A stretch of DNA of 64,000 bases from Nonomuraea indica (GCF_002850745.1 NZ_KZ559477.1:133870-197869), one strand, 5' to 3'. Shown: positions 45,601 through 54,310, counted from the first letter of the stretch. Notes: generated from the letters alone by a model not told the origin. Numbers and translations: made by a program.

Positions 45601-47329
45601 TGAGCCCGCCCTTGTCCGGGGCCGCCGCGGCGGTCTCCGGCAGGTCGTCGACGGCGCGGGCGAGCGCGGCGACCGTGGGGTGCTCGAAGAGCATCCGCGG
45701 CTCGACCGGCTTGCCCAGCCTCTCGCCGGCGCGGGCGGCGATGCGCATGGCCAGCAGCGACTGGCCGCCCAGGGCCAGGAAGTCGTCGTCCGCGCCGATC
45801 GGCCCGGCGTCGAGGACGTCCTGCCAGATGCCGGCGAGCAGCGTCTCGGTGGGGGTGCCGGGCGGTGTGGCCGAGCGGTGCTCGCGGACCGGGCCGGGAA
45901 GCGCGGCGCGGTCCACCTTGCCGTTGCCGGTCAGCGGGAGCTCGTCCAGGAACACCCAGGCTGTGGGGATCATGTAGTCGGGCAGGAGCCGGCGGAGGTG
46001 GACGCGCATCTCCTGCTCGGTCGCCGTGCCCACGACGTAGGCGACCAGGTCGCGGCCGCGGACGGCGGTCGTGACGGCCCGCACCCCCGGGTGGCGGCCG
46101 AGCACGGTCTCGATCTCGCCGAGCTCGACGCGGTTGCCGCGGATCTTGACCTGGTCGTCGAGCCGTCCCAGGAACTCGATCTCGCCCGTCCGGTCGCGGC
46201 GGGCGAGGTCGCCGGTGCGGTAGAGGAGCCGGCCGTCCCGGTCGCGGACGAAGCGCTCGGCCGTCAGGTCCGGCAGGTCGAGGTAGCCGAGGCCGACGCA
46301 CACCCCGCCGAGGTGGATCTCGCCCTCCTCGACGGGCCGCATGTCCTCGTCCAGGAGGTGGACGGTGACGCCGGGCAGGGGAGTGCCGAGCGCGGGCGGG
46401 CGGCTCCGGTCGTCGCCGGGCGGCACCTCGCCGGCGATCGCGTTGACGGCGCACTCGGCCGGACCGTACAGGTTGACCAGCCTGAAGGGCAGCCCGGGGC
46501 GCGGGTAGGTGGTGAGCCTGTCGCCTCCGGTGCTCAGCGTCCTCAGCCTGGTCTCCTCGGGCCAGGACAGGCCGAGCAGGCCCTCGGCGATGGGGGTGGG
46601 CGCGTAGCAGGTGGTCAGCTCCTGCTCGACGATCCAGTCGCGCAGCGCGGGCAGCGAGAGCCTGGTGCGCTCGTCCGGGATGACCATCGTGGTGCCCGCG
46701 GTCAGGTACATCCAGATCTCCCAGACCGACGGGTCGAAGTTGGGGCTGGTGAGCAGCGGGGCACGGCCGCCCAGCCCGAAGGTCTCGTGCGACCACCTGA
46801 TCAGGTTGTCCAGCGCGCGGTGGGGCACGAGCACGCCCTTGGGGGTGCCGGTCGAGCCGGAGGTGTGCACGACGTAGGCGAGGTCGTCGGGCCCGACGTC
46901 GGGAAGGGGCGAGGCGTCGGGAAGGGGCGAGGCGTCGGCCGCGGTGAGCGCGTCGATCACGGGGATGCCGTCGGGGGCCAGGGATCGCCACTCGGGCGCC
47001 GTGACCACGGCCGCGGCTCCGGCCAGCATGGCCCGGATGCGCTCCGCCGGGGTGGCGGGGTCGATGGGCGCGAAGGCGAGGCCCGCCTTCATCGCGCCGA
47101 GCTGCCCCGCCACCAGCCGGATGGAACGATCCGCGAGCACGGCGACCCAGGGCTGCCCGGTGGTCGCGCAAGGACGCAACCGAACGGCGATGCCGTTCGC
47201 GAGACGGTCCAGCTCACTGTAAGTGAAGTGATCTTGACCGGCCGAAATGGCGATCCTGTCTGGGGTCTCGCTCAGCCGGTCCAGGTAAAGCCGCAGCACA
47301 GATGCTAAAGATGGGGCATCTGACGTCAT
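42614..47329 (-). CDS. Non-ribosomal peptide synthetase, A-PCP-C-A-PCP
   Basis: 1571 residues from the ATG at 47329 (AGG 7 nt upstream); an upstream GTG at 47374 is possible and is used for the numbering here. Order: A1 (30-495; HTSGSTGTPKG, YRTGDLARR), PCP (Ser539 in LGGQSL), C (590-985; HHIAFDG at 713), A2 (1000-1490; FTSGSTGRPKG), PCP (LGGHSL). The lack of an N-terminal C domain marks it as the starter protein. Pocket residues read about D-P-W-Y-S-G-L-V-N-K for A1 and D-V-Q-F-I-A-Q-I-I-K for A2; I match neither to a known substrate with confidence. The dipeptide should pass to the hybrid protein encoded next. No MbtH gene or PPTase is visible in the window. Confidence 0.94.
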
Positions 47330-47358
47330 TGTCACGCCTGCCGATTGTTGAGTTTTTT

Positions 47359-47374
47359 GTGCCGTTTTCGGCAC
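47359..47374 (-). promoter_or_regulatory. Small leader hairpin before the NRPS start
   Basis: GTGCCG and CGGCAC form a 6-bp stem around a 4-nt loop, followed on the transcript by a run of six A. It lies between the probable transcription start and the ATG at 47329, so it may affect translation or mRNA stability. Confidence 0.4.
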
Positions 47375-47384
47375 GCCGCGGATC

Positions 47385-47413
47385 AGAATGATTGATCACC
47401 AGATCCGTGTCAA
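47385..47413 (-). promoter_or_regulatory. Candidate promoter of the NRPS operon
   Basis: On the minus strand a perfect -35 TTGACA (47408-47413) is followed after 17 bp by CATTCT (47385-47390). The inverted repeat GATCA-N7-TGATC (47381-47397) overlaps the -10 box and could be an operator. Confidence 0.5.
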
Positions 47414-47598
47414 CCCTGTCGCGACCCCGCCGCGGGCCTCCGCAAGCGGGCCTCCGGACCGTCACCATCGAGATCCAAGGGCGGCCGTCCCCGAGCGCAT
47501 CGACGAGGGGCGCGGCAGCGCGTGTGACGCGCCCGCGCACGGCCCCTCGGCTCGGCAGGCACGTGGCCGAGGGGCGGAGCGTCGCGCGGCCTTCGTCC

Positions 47599-48060
47599 CT
47601 ACTCCGGCGCGGCTGTGGGTGACCCGCCGGCGCGGTGGGCGCGCAGGGCCAGAAGGCCGGTGATCGTCACGGGGACGAGGGCGACATGGCACAGCGCCAG
47701 CGTGACCGTGCCGGCGTCGTTGAGGTCGGCGGGGATGGTCATGACCGGGATGGTCAGGAGGGCGAGCGCCGGGGCCACGGCCATCGCCACGAGGACCACC
47801 CCACGCCAGAAGCGTGACAGCAGCGCCACCAGCGTCATCCCGATGAGCAGGGGCACGGAGGTGAAGCCGGCGAGGGTGGCCGCATCCACCTCGGCCGGCC
47901 CGCCCGCGGCGGTGAAGCGGAAGTCGCCGCCGAGGGCGCGCCCCACCGCGTAGACGGAGAGGTTGATGACCAGTGCGGCGGCCATGGTGGCGGCGACGAT
48001 GACGGCGGTCCGGCCGCGAGGCCGCGCCGCGGGCGGGCCGGCGGCGCGGCCCGGCGTCAT
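47599..48060 (-). CDS. DUF6069-type small membrane protein
   Basis: 153 residues, four predicted helices (TAVIVAATMAAALVINLSVY; SVPLLIGMTLVALLS; GVVLVAMAVAPALALLTIPV; LALCHVALVPVTITGLLAL). The pattern NLSVYAVGRALGGDF after helix 1 is typical of DUF6069 proteins. The start overlaps the SRPBCC stop by 4 bp. It is the last gene of an ArsR-SRPBCC-membrane protein operon. The function is unknown and there is no obvious tie to the NRPS genes. Confidence 0.8.
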   Translation of the reverse strand: MTPGRAAGPPAARPRGRTAVIVAATMAAALVINLSVYAVGRALGGDFRFTAAGGPAEVDAATLAGFTSVPLLIGMTLVALLSRFWRGVVLVAMAVAPALALLTIPVMTIPADLNDAGTVTLALCHVALVPVTITGLLALRAHRAGGSPTAAPE

Positions 48061-48530
48061 GACGGCCGCCCCGCGCGGCGCAGGTACGCCTCGATCCGGT
48101 CGAGGGCCCCCGGCCAGACCTCCTTGGTGAAGAAGTCGCGGACCTCGGGCGCGGGGAAGCCGCTCTGCACGACCGTGAGCAGGGTGCCGCCCTCGTGCTC
48201 CTCGAAGGTGACCACGACGGTGGTGGCCATGCTCCCGCCGTCGGGAGCGCTGCCGACGGACTCGGTGACCAGGCGGCGCGGACGGTCGATCTCCACGAAG
48301 GTCTGCGTCTCGCGGAACAGGTTGTCGGGGTCAGGTCCCCAGACCGCCGTCTGCCGGCCTCCGACGCGCAGGTCGACGTCGATCTCGACGACGCCGGGCT
48401 GCTCGTCGAGGATGCTGAACCAGATCTTCTGCTTCTCGGCGTCGGTGTAGGCGTCGAAGACCTCCTCGGGGGTCGCGGGCAGCACGCGGGTCGTGCGTAG
48501 CTGGATGGTGCCGGTGTCGTCCGGTGTCAT
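48057..48530 (-). CDS. SRPBCC (AHSA1-like) protein
   Basis: 157 residues of the START/Bet v1-like fold: RTTRVLPATPEEVFDAYTDAEKQKIWF at the N-terminus (hydrophobic pocket entrance), VTFEEHEGGTLLTVVQSGFP in the last strands, and a C-terminal helix LDRIEAYLRRAG. The start overlaps the ArsR stop by 4 bp. ArsR-plus-AHSA1 pairs are very common in actinomycetes; the ligand is generally unknown. Confidence 0.9.
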   Translation of the reverse strand: MTPDDTGTIQLRTTRVLPATPEEVFDAYTDAEKQKIWFSILDEQPGVVEIDVDLRVGGRQTAVWGPDPDNLFRETQTFVEIDRPRRLVTESVGSAPDGGSMATTVVVTFEEHEGGTLLTVVQSGFPAPEVRDFFTKEVWPGALDRIEAYLRRAGRPS

Positions 48531-48886
48531 CGCTCGGTGTCCTTCCCGGTGTCCGTCTCAGGGGCGTTCCTGAGCGTGAAGTAGGCGTCGAGGCCGTCGA
48601 GCCGGCGCTCCCACAGGCGCTGGTAGAACGCGATCCACGACATGGCGTCCTCCAGGCGCTCGGCCCCCAGCCGGCACTGCCGTGACCGGCCGACCTTCTC
48701 CGTCGTGACCAGTCCGGCGCTCTCCAGGACGTGCACGTGCTTCTTCATGCCGGTGAGCGACATGCCGAAGGGTTCGGCCAGCTCGCCGATCGAGGCGGGA
48801 CCCTGACCGAGCCGGACGAGTATCTGCCGCCGGGTCCCGTCCGAGAGGGCGGCGAACGTGCGGTCGAGAACCTCTTGCTGAACCAT
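48527..48886 (-). CDS. ArsR-family transcriptional regulator
   Basis: 119 residues from the ATG at 48886 (MVQQEVLDRTF); an in-frame GTG at 48895 is an alternative. A winged HTH covers ALSDGTRRQILVRLGQGPAS to GLVTTEKVGRSRQCRL. There are no Cys residues for metal sensing, so it belongs to the non-metal subgroup that accompanies SRPBCC proteins. An inverted repeat overlapping the start region may be its own operator. Confidence 0.93.
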   Translation of the reverse strand: MVQQEVLDRTFAALSDGTRRQILVRLGQGPASIGELAEPFGMSLTGMKKHVHVLESAGLVTTEKVGRSRQCRLGAERLEDAMSWIAFYQRLWERRLDGLDAYFTLRNAPETDTGKDTER

Positions 48887-48888
48887 GT

Positions 48889-48911
48889 GGTTCACTATAG
48901 GACGCTGAACC
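48889..48911. promoter_or_regulatory. Inverted repeat at the ArsR start, possible autoregulatory site
   Basis: GGTTCA-N11-TGAACC, directly upstream of the ArsR start codon and overlapping the alternative GTG start. Confidence 0.35.
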
Positions 48912-49022
48912 GATAGGTGCAACAACAGTCGTCACCGCTGTCGAGTGACGGCCTCCTCGGGCCGTCAGTGAATCAATCCGGTTCTGGATCGGTCAGAGGC
49001 TGTTTCCCCTACGGTGTCGATC

Positions 49023-50036
49023 ATGACAGCCCTCTCCGTGATCCGATCCGCCATGATCCCCTCGACCGGCCCGATCGAGGACTTCGACCTCGTCAGGCTG
49101 GACGGACGTCCGCTCCTCGTCTGTGTCGACACTGTCAACGACGTGTTCCTGTGGGACCCGTCCGAGGATCGGTGGAGCAGGCACCGGCTGGACATGCCGT
49201 TCCCCAAGGACAGTGGGATAGACGCCATCGAGGTGCTGGCGATCGGAGCCGTCGCCCACAACGGCCGGATCGTGGTCGGTGGGGGCGCGGACCATCAGCC
49301 GTTCGCTCAATGGGACCTGGAGAGCGGCGCGGTGCGGGTCTTCGTGGACGAGTCGCATGCCGGTCTCGGAAGGTCGCTGGGGATGGAGCTGGACGGGCGC
49401 CCGATGCTCGTCGGCGGCGACAGCAGCACGAGCCCTCGCGTTCGCGTGTACGACGTCGAACGGCGCGAGCTGTACGCGGAGCTGTGCGACCACCATTTCG
49501 ACGGTCTCGGCGGCCTGACCTCGGGGATGCTGAAGGACAGGCCGGTGCTGGTGTCGGGCAGTTGGGACGGCAGCGCCGCGATATGGGACCTGCGGGAAAA
49601 GCGGAGCCTCGTCGGGTTCAGCCGCTATGCCGGCGGCTTGCAGGGGGTGGGGCTCGTATCGGTCGGCGGACGGTCCCATGTGGTGGCGGCCGGCCGCGAC
49701 GAGGTCGTGCTCGGCGACCCCGAGACGGGCGAATGGGGCGAGCCGCTCACCTGGCCGGACGACATCGCCGAGCTGATCGCGAAGGACGAGTTCGACGACT
49801 TCATCACCTGCATGGACGCAGGGCTCGTGGACGGACGCCCGCTTGCGGTGACGGGCACCGGAGAGGGACGGCTCTACGTGTGGGACCTGGAGGACGGCAT
49901 CGTGCTCGGCGAGCCGCTCGCCGAGCACGATGGCGAGGTGTCCGCTCTCCGCCTCACCGAGATCGACGACCGCCCCGCCGTGATCACGGCGGGGCGGGAC
50001 GGGCGCCTGCTCATGTGGAGCCTCGATTCCGTCTGA
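49023..50036 (+). CDS. WD40-like beta-propeller protein
   Basis: 337 residues. Repeated blades of about 45 residues include DDVFLWDPSEDRW-like, AVRVFVDESH, VRVYDVERRELYAE, GSAAIWDLREKRSLVGF, RLYVWDLEDGIVLGEPL and GRLLMWSLDS. Many have the terminal [VI]WD[LP] of WD40 repeats. It has no signal peptide, so it is probably a cytoplasmic interaction scaffold. TACGGT lies 7 nt before the ATG and no ribosome site is seen, so it may be leaderless. It lies alone beside the IS30 remnant. Confidence 0.85.
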   Translation: MTALSVIRSAMIPSTGPIEDFDLVRLDGRPLLVCVDTVNDVFLWDPSEDRWSRHRLDMPFPKDSGIDAIEVLAIGAVAHNGRIVVGGGADHQPFAQWDLESGAVRVFVDESHAGLGRSLGMELDGRPMLVGGDSSTSPRVRVYDVERRELYAELCDHHFDGLGGLTSGMLKDRPVLVSGSWDGSAAIWDLREKRSLVGFSRYAGGLQGVGLVSVGGRSHVVAAGRDEVVLGDPETGEWGEPLTWPDDIAELIAKDEFDDFITCMDAGLVDGRPLAVTGTGEGRLYVWDLEDGIVLGEPLAEHDGEVSALRLTEIDDRPAVITAGRDGRLLMWSLDSV

Positions 50037-50055
50037 GAACGTGGGGCCAGCCTGG

Positions 50056-50334
50056 GGTCTCGTGGCATGCACGCGTCTCCGCCCGCTCGGGGAAGGTCCG
50101 GCGCAGGCTCTGGACGATCTGCTCCGGGCTTCAGCGCTTGTGCAGGTGCTCGCAGATGTAGGCCCGTAACTCGAGGTTCTGCCCGATCTTGCCACGCACG
50201 TCGGGGGGCGCCGCCGATGTGATCGATGGCGCCCCCACGTGCTTGCGCACGAGCCGCGAGTATGCCGCCCGCTCACGGGACAGAGCCCTGCGGCCCCGAG
50301 CGCGTTCCCGGCCCTCCCGAGTCTCGAAGTCCAT
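50056..50334 (-). pseudogene. IS30-family transposase remnant
   Basis: The N-terminus MDFETREGRERARGRRALSR and RERAAYSRLV resemble actinomycete IS30 transposases. It then jumps to a later part, GKIGQNLELRAYICEHLHKR, so about 100 or more residues between are missing. An in-frame TGA (50131-50133) replaces the conserved Trp of R-W-SPEQI, after which the frame continues SPEQIVQSLRRTFPERAE and CHET before similarity ends. Internal deletion, nonsense codon and C-terminal loss show a dead element. No terminal inverted repeats were found. Confidence 0.75.
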
Positions 50335-50423
50335 GGCATCCCCTCATCTGGGACGTTGCGACGACCACGAGAAGAGGAACGGGGGAGTCGGGCCCTTGCC
50401 TGGAGACGTGTGCGGAGAGACGG

Positions 50424-51452
50424 TCAGAGGGGCTTGTTGGCCACCAGCAGAGTGGTGATCTCGTTCAGGGCGACCGGCGCCTCGACCGTGAACCCGGCCT
50501 CCGTCAGCCACCCCGTGCCCTCGGCCACCGTGTACTCCGACGACCCGCTGATCATGGCCATGTTGAGGCTCATCAGCAGGTTGAAGACGCCCTCGCGCCG
50601 CTCGTCGTCGATCATGCTGTCGTAGACGAGCAGCGTGCCGCCCGGCGGCAGGTGGTCGAAGGCCCGGCCCACGAGCTCGCGGCGGCGCTCGTCGCTCCAG
50701 TCGTGCAGGACGTGACCGAAGATGTACACCTGCGTGTCGGGCAGCGGGTCGGTGAAGAAGCTGCCCGCCTGGTAGGCGACCCGGTCGCGCAGGTCGGTGC
50801 CGCCGCCGAGCTCGCCGGCCAGCTCGTCGAAGAACGGCTCCAGCGGCGGCAGGTCGAAGGTGACGCCGCGCAGGTGCGGATGGGCGGCGGCGAGCCGCAT
50901 GGTGAGCATCCCGCGGCAGCCGCCGAGGTCGGCGAAGGACTTCACCTCGTCCCAGCGGTACTTCTCGGCCAGCGGGCGGGCCAGCAGCACCGCGTAGCCG
51001 TCCATCGCCTCGGTGAAGGCGCGGGCCCGGCGCGGGTCGGCGTACAGCTCGGCGGTGAAGTCCCCCTTGTCGGAGAACTTCTGCGCCAGGTTCTCGCCCG
51101 AGCGCAGGAACGCGCTGAGCGTCCCCCACGCCGGGTAGAGCCGCCGCTGGTTGAAGGCCAGGAACCCGCCGATGTACTCGGGCGCCGCCGGGTCGAGGTG
51201 GGCCGCGGCGAGCGGCGCGGCCCGGTAGGTGGAGCCGTCGCGGGCCAGCAGGTCCATGGCGACGAGGGCGTCCAGGTAGTCGTGGGTCAGCGCCGGGTGC
51301 AGGCCGAACTCGCGCTGGATCTGCGCGGCGTCGGCCGGCTCCCGTGACAGGCGGGCGAACAGCCCCAGCTCGATCCCGGCGAACAGGGCCTGCGCCTGGA
51401 AGAACCCGGTCGCCGTCCTGATGATGGGCAGTGCGCTATCCGGAACGGACAT
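50424..51452 (-). CDS. SAM-dependent O-methyltransferase (PF00891 type)
   Basis: 342 residues. The N-terminal dimerisation and winged-helix region (TGFFQAQALFAGIELGLFARL) precedes the SAM domain with motif I DLGGCRGML (usually D-x-GGGxG, here with Cys), VTFDLPPLEPF and the catalytic region FGHVLHDWSDERR, where His is the general base. The last strand is EITTLLVANKPL. AAAGGAA precedes the ATG. It is the last gene of the tailoring operon divergent from the type II PKS genes and probably methylates a phenolic hydroxyl of the polyketide. Confidence 0.92.
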   Translation of the reverse strand: MSVPDSALPIIRTATGFFQAQALFAGIELGLFARLSREPADAAQIQREFGLHPALTHDYLDALVAMDLLARDGSTYRAAPLAAAHLDPAAPEYIGGFLAFNQRRLYPAWGTLSAFLRSGENLAQKFSDKGDFTAELYADPRRARAFTEAMDGYAVLLARPLAEKYRWDEVKSFADLGGCRGMLTMRLAAAHPHLRGVTFDLPPLEPFFDELAGELGGGTDLRDRVAYQAGSFFTDPLPDTQVYIFGHVLHDWSDERRRELVGRAFDHLPPGGTLLVYDSMIDDERREGVFNLLMSLNMAMISGSSEYTVAEGTGWLTEAGFTVEAPVALNEITTLLVANKPL

Positions 51453-51493
51453 GCGGTTTCCTTTCTGGGGCGGAAGCGGATCGGGGGAGCGGG

Positions 51494-52699
51494 TCACCGG
51501 TCGAACCGCACCGGGAGCGCCCGCAGGGACCGGGAGAAGAAGTCGCGGTGCCACCGGACGTCCTCGGGGGCGCAGTCGAGGGTCAGGCCGGGGAAGCGCC
51601 TCAGCACGGCGTTGATGGCCACCTGCGCCTCCAGCCGCGCCAGCGGGGCGCCCAGGCAGTGGTGCAGCCCGTAGCTGAAGGCCAGGTGCGGGTTGGGGTC
51701 GCGGGTGATGTCCAGCCGGTGCGGGTCGGGGAAGACCGCGGGATCGCGGTTGACCGAATGGACGGGCACGATGATCAGGGAGCCGGCCGGGATCGTGGTC
51801 CCGCCGATCTCGATGTCGTCCGTCGCGTGCCCCTCGATCAGCCCGAGCGAGCTCTCGTAGCGCAGGAACTCCTCCACGGCCGAGTCGATCAGCTCGGGCC
51901 GCGCGGCGAGCAGGGCGAGCTGGTCGCGGTTGACGAGCAGGGCGTGCAGCCCGTTCGTGATCAGGTTCACGGTGGTGAGGAAGCCCGCGAAGATGAGCAG
52001 CATCACCGTCGCGACGAGCTCCTTCTCGGTGAGCCTGTTCTCGCCGTCGCGCGCCTCGATCAGCCCGTGGATCAGGTCGTCGCCCGAGGTCAGCCGCTTG
52101 CGCTCGATGAGCTTGCGCACGTACTCGCCGAGGGCGGCCTGCCGCTCGCGGAAGCGCTGCACGGGGCTGCCCTCGTAGCTCTCCTCCATGAAGAAGAAGA
52201 CCGTCTTCTCCCGCAGGTAGGGCAGGTCCTCCGGCGGCAGGCCGAGCAGCTCCCCGATGACCATCATCGGCAGGGGGAAGGCGAACTCCTCCATGAGGTC
52301 CGCCCGGCCCTTCTTCTCGAGCTCGTCGAGGATCCGGTCGGTGAACTCCTGCACCCGGGGCCGCAGCAGTTCGGTGCGGCGGTGGGTGAACGCCTTCTGC
52401 ACCAGCTTGCGCAGCCGGGTGTGCTCCGGCGGGTCGGTGCTGACCATGTTGTTGGCGAACGAGCTCTCCCGCTCGCCGTCCTCGGCCCCGTGGTCGGAGT
52501 GGTGCACGGCCTTGCTGAAACGCGGGTCGATGAGCAGCGGCCGGGCGTCCTCGTAGTGCGGGACGAACCACGCCGTCAGCCCGATGGGGGTCCGCAGGCG
52601 GTGCACCCGCCCGGCCGCCCGCAGCCGCTCGTAGAAGGGGTAGGGGTCGGTCAGGGCCGAGTCGGGGATGCTGTCCAGTGGCAGGGTCGTGTCCGTCAT
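51494..52699 (-). CDS. Cytochrome P450
   Basis: 401 residues, soluble bacterial type. The heme loop FSYGLHHCLGAPLARLEA carries the Cys ligand. The I helix is LLIFAGFLTTVNLITNG with a Thr pair, and the ExxR motif is in EEFLRY. After it the sequence ESSLGLIEGHATDDIEIGG is slightly unusual. An electron-transfer partner is not encoded nearby. It lies 41 bp upstream of the methyltransferase in the same operon and is likely a tailoring hydroxylase or coupling enzyme for the aromatic polyketide. Confidence 0.95.
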   Translation of the reverse strand: MTDTTLPLDSIPDSALTDPYPFYERLRAAGRVHRLRTPIGLTAWFVPHYEDARPLLIDPRFSKAVHHSDHGAEDGERESSFANNMVSTDPPEHTRLRKLVQKAFTHRRTELLRPRVQEFTDRILDELEKKGRADLMEEFAFPLPMMVIGELLGLPPEDLPYLREKTVFFFMEESYEGSPVQRFRERQAALGEYVRKLIERKRLTSGDDLIHGLIEARDGENRLTEKELVATVMLLIFAGFLTTVNLITNGLHALLVNRDQLALLAARPELIDSAVEEFLRYESSLGLIEGHATDDIEIGGTTIPAGSLIIVPVHSVNRDPAVFPDPHRLDITRDPNPHLAFSYGLHHCLGAPLARLEAQVAINAVLRRFPGLTLDCAPEDVRWHRDFFSRSLRALPVRFDR

Positions 52700-52739
52700 C
52701 TGCTTCCTCGGGGGTCGTGCCGGCGATCGTGCTCCGTCA

Positions 52740-53213
52740 TCAGGCGAGCCAGTGGCCGTGGTCCATCACCGTCCTGCCGGGGATCTCACCCCGATGCCGC
52801 CACGCGAGCACGGTCCGGGGAGTCAGGAACAGGTAGACGCAGCCGGGCACCCGCGAGGGGTTGACGGGCAGCTCGGCCAGGACGGCGGGAGCGTCGGCGG
52901 GCAGCTTGTCGTGCGGGACGATCGTCACGGGGCCGTCGACGAGCACCACGTCCACCGGGCTGCCGAGGGCTGCGCGCGCCCGGCCGTCCGCGCGCAGGTT
53001 GCGGACGGTCTTGTTGCCGCCGTGGGTGGCCATCACCAGGCGCGTCCCGTCCCACACGCACGCCAGCGGGATCAGGTGCGCGCCGGAGGGGCCGGACGTC
53101 GCCAGCCAGGTGTGCCTGTCGGCCGCGAGCCGCTGCAGCACGTCGGCCTTGCGCTGGGCCGTGTCGCGGGCGGGCGGCAGGCCGACCCCCCGTTCGGCGC
53201 CGGTCACGGACAT
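52740..53213 (-). CDS. PPOX-class flavin/F420-dependent oxidoreductase
   Basis: 157 residues of the split-barrel FMN-binding fold. Typical segments are DRHTWLATSGPSGAHLIPLAC, GTRLVMATHGGNKTVRNLRADG and VDVVLVDGPVTIVP, ending with FLTPRTVLAWRH. It resembles the PPOX F420H2-dependent subgroup. It lies between the DUF1772 gene (19-bp gap) and the P450 gene, so it probably carries out a redox tailoring step. Cofactor and substrate are inferred only. Confidence 0.85.
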   Translation of the reverse strand: MSVTGAERGVGLPPARDTAQRKADVLQRLAADRHTWLATSGPSGAHLIPLACVWDGTRLVMATHGGNKTVRNLRADGRARAALGSPVDVVLVDGPVTIVPHDKLPADAPAVLAELPVNPSRVPGCVYLFLTPRTVLAWRHRGEIPGRTVMDHGHWLA

Positions 53214-53232
53214 CGTCTCTCCTCTCCTTCGG

Positions 53233-53691
53233 TCAGCCGGCCGCGACGGCCGCCGCCGCGTTTCCCACCAGCGCGAGAACGGCGAATGTCGTACGCAGCA
53301 GATTCCATTTGCCCCAGATTCCTCTTGGGTCCTCCCAGTCGGCCGGAATGGCGTCGGGATCGAGCGACTTGACGCGCCGGTTGATGGGCACGTTCCGGGT
53401 CTGGGACACCACTCCGACACCGGCCAGGAAAATCGCGGAAGTCGCGTGGAGAAAACGGGCCGTGGCATTCTCGGACAGCGCGAAGAGGATGACGTCCAGC
53501 ACCAGTGACGTGCTCACGATGATCGGCATCATCGGGTCGTAGGCACGGCCGAGGAGCTTGTGCGCCGCCACGTAGCGGTCCGGTGTCATGGCCTGCAACG
53601 CAGGCCAGACCCCTACCGCGTGGGTGAACAGCACGCCGGCCGCGATCCCGCTGCTGACCAGCACGACGGCGGTGAGAATGTGGGCAATCAC
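53233..53691 (-). CDS. DUF1772 (anthrone-oxygenase-like) membrane protein, copy 1
   Basis: 152 residues with four predicted helices and the family motif TRNVPINRRVKSLDP after helix 3, then a WNLLRTTFAVLALVGN helix. DUF1772 proteins include cofactor-free anthrone oxygenases of fungal and bacterial aromatic polyketide pathways. The GTG start at 53691 has AAGGAG 8 nt upstream. It is the first gene of the tailoring operon, with a SARP-type promoter upstream. A second DUF1772 gene lies in the PKS operon (57555). Confidence 0.88.
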   Translation of the reverse strand: MIAHILTAVVLVSSGIAAGVLFTHAVGVWPALQAMTPDRYVAAHKLLGRAYDPMMPIIVSTSLVLDVILFALSENATARFLHATSAIFLAGVGVVSQTRNVPINRRVKSLDPDAIPADWEDPRGIWGKWNLLRTTFAVLALVGNAAAAVAAG

Positions 53692-53723
53692 GTGTGCCGC
53701 TCCTTGTCTCGGTCACCGCACGG

Positions 53724-53755
53724 AGTATCGCGGCGGCGGCTTGAGACGGACTCGA
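53724..53755 (-). promoter_or_regulatory. SARP-type promoter of the tailoring operon
   Basis: On the minus strand heptamers TCGAGTC (53749-53755) and TCAAGCC (53738-53744) start 11 bp apart. The second ends exactly 8 bp before GATACT (53724-53729), the -10 box. This is the canonical geometry for SARP activators. Confidence 0.65.
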
Positions 53756-53799
53756 ATGTAGCTGGGGCACGTTCTTCGCGGCCTTTTCGCCATCGGGCT

Positions 53800-53842
53800 T
53801 CAAGCGTGATTCGAGGTCGCTTCGAGGAGGGGCGGTGATGAT
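53800..53842 (+). promoter_or_regulatory. SARP-type promoter of the type II PKS operon
   Basis: Three heptamers, TCAAGCG (53800), TCGAGGT (53811) and TCGAGGA (53822), repeat with an 11-bp period. The last ends 8 bp before the -10-like GATGAT (53837-53842). A SARP gene is present at the right end of the cluster. Confidence 0.7.
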
Positions 53843-53884
53843 GACGCCCGGCGGAGGAATCCGCTTCGAGAGGAGATCTTTCAA

Positions 53885-54310
53885 ATGGCGACAGCACGAT
53901 CGAAGGTCAGTGCCGGCGACATCACGCCCAACCGGCGGCGCGGTGGTGACATTCGCGTCCTGCTCGGCCCCGCCACCGTGGGATCGACCTCCGGGTTCAT
54001 GGGGGTGCTGACCCTTGAGCCGGGCGAGTTCGTGTCCGAGCACTACCACCCGTACTCGGAGGAGTTCCTGTATCTCGTCCGCGGGGAGCTCACGGTGCGG
54101 CTGGACGGCGAGCCCGTCGCCCTGGCCGCCGGCGACGCGCTCATGGTCCCCGTCGACGTCCGGCACCGGGTCGAGAACACCGGCACGGAGCAGGCTCAGG
54201 CCGTGTTCCAGCTCGGCCCGCTGGCGCCGCGGCCGGACCTCGGCCACGTCGACACCGAGCCGCTGCCCAACGCCGCGGAGCCGTCCCTCAGCGTGGGGGA
54301 CGGCAGATGA
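53885..54310 (+). CDS. Cupin-fold polyketide cyclase (TcmJ-like)
   Basis: 141 residues. The cupin motif 1 is EHYHPYSEEFLYLVRGE and motif 2 is DALMVPVDVRHRVEN, giving the His/His/Glu/His metal set. Such cupins accompany minimal type II PKS genes (TcmJ and relatives) and assist regiospecific cyclisation. GAGGAG precedes the ATG, and the stop overlaps the KS-alpha start by 4 bp. It is the first gene of the PKS operon. Confidence 0.9.
   Translation: MATARSKVSAGDITPNRRRGGDIRVLLGPATVGSTSGFMGVLTLEPGEFVSEHYHPYSEEFLYLVRGELTVRLDGEPVALAAGDALMVPVDVRHRVENTGTEQAQAVFQLGPLAPRPDLGHVDTEPLPNAAEPSLSVGDGR

Noticed and set aside
47359..47374. Hairpin with an adjacent A/T run as an intrinsic terminator
   Set aside because: On the NRPS strand the tract after the hairpin is A, not T, and on the other strand no gene ends here; a leader structure is more likely.
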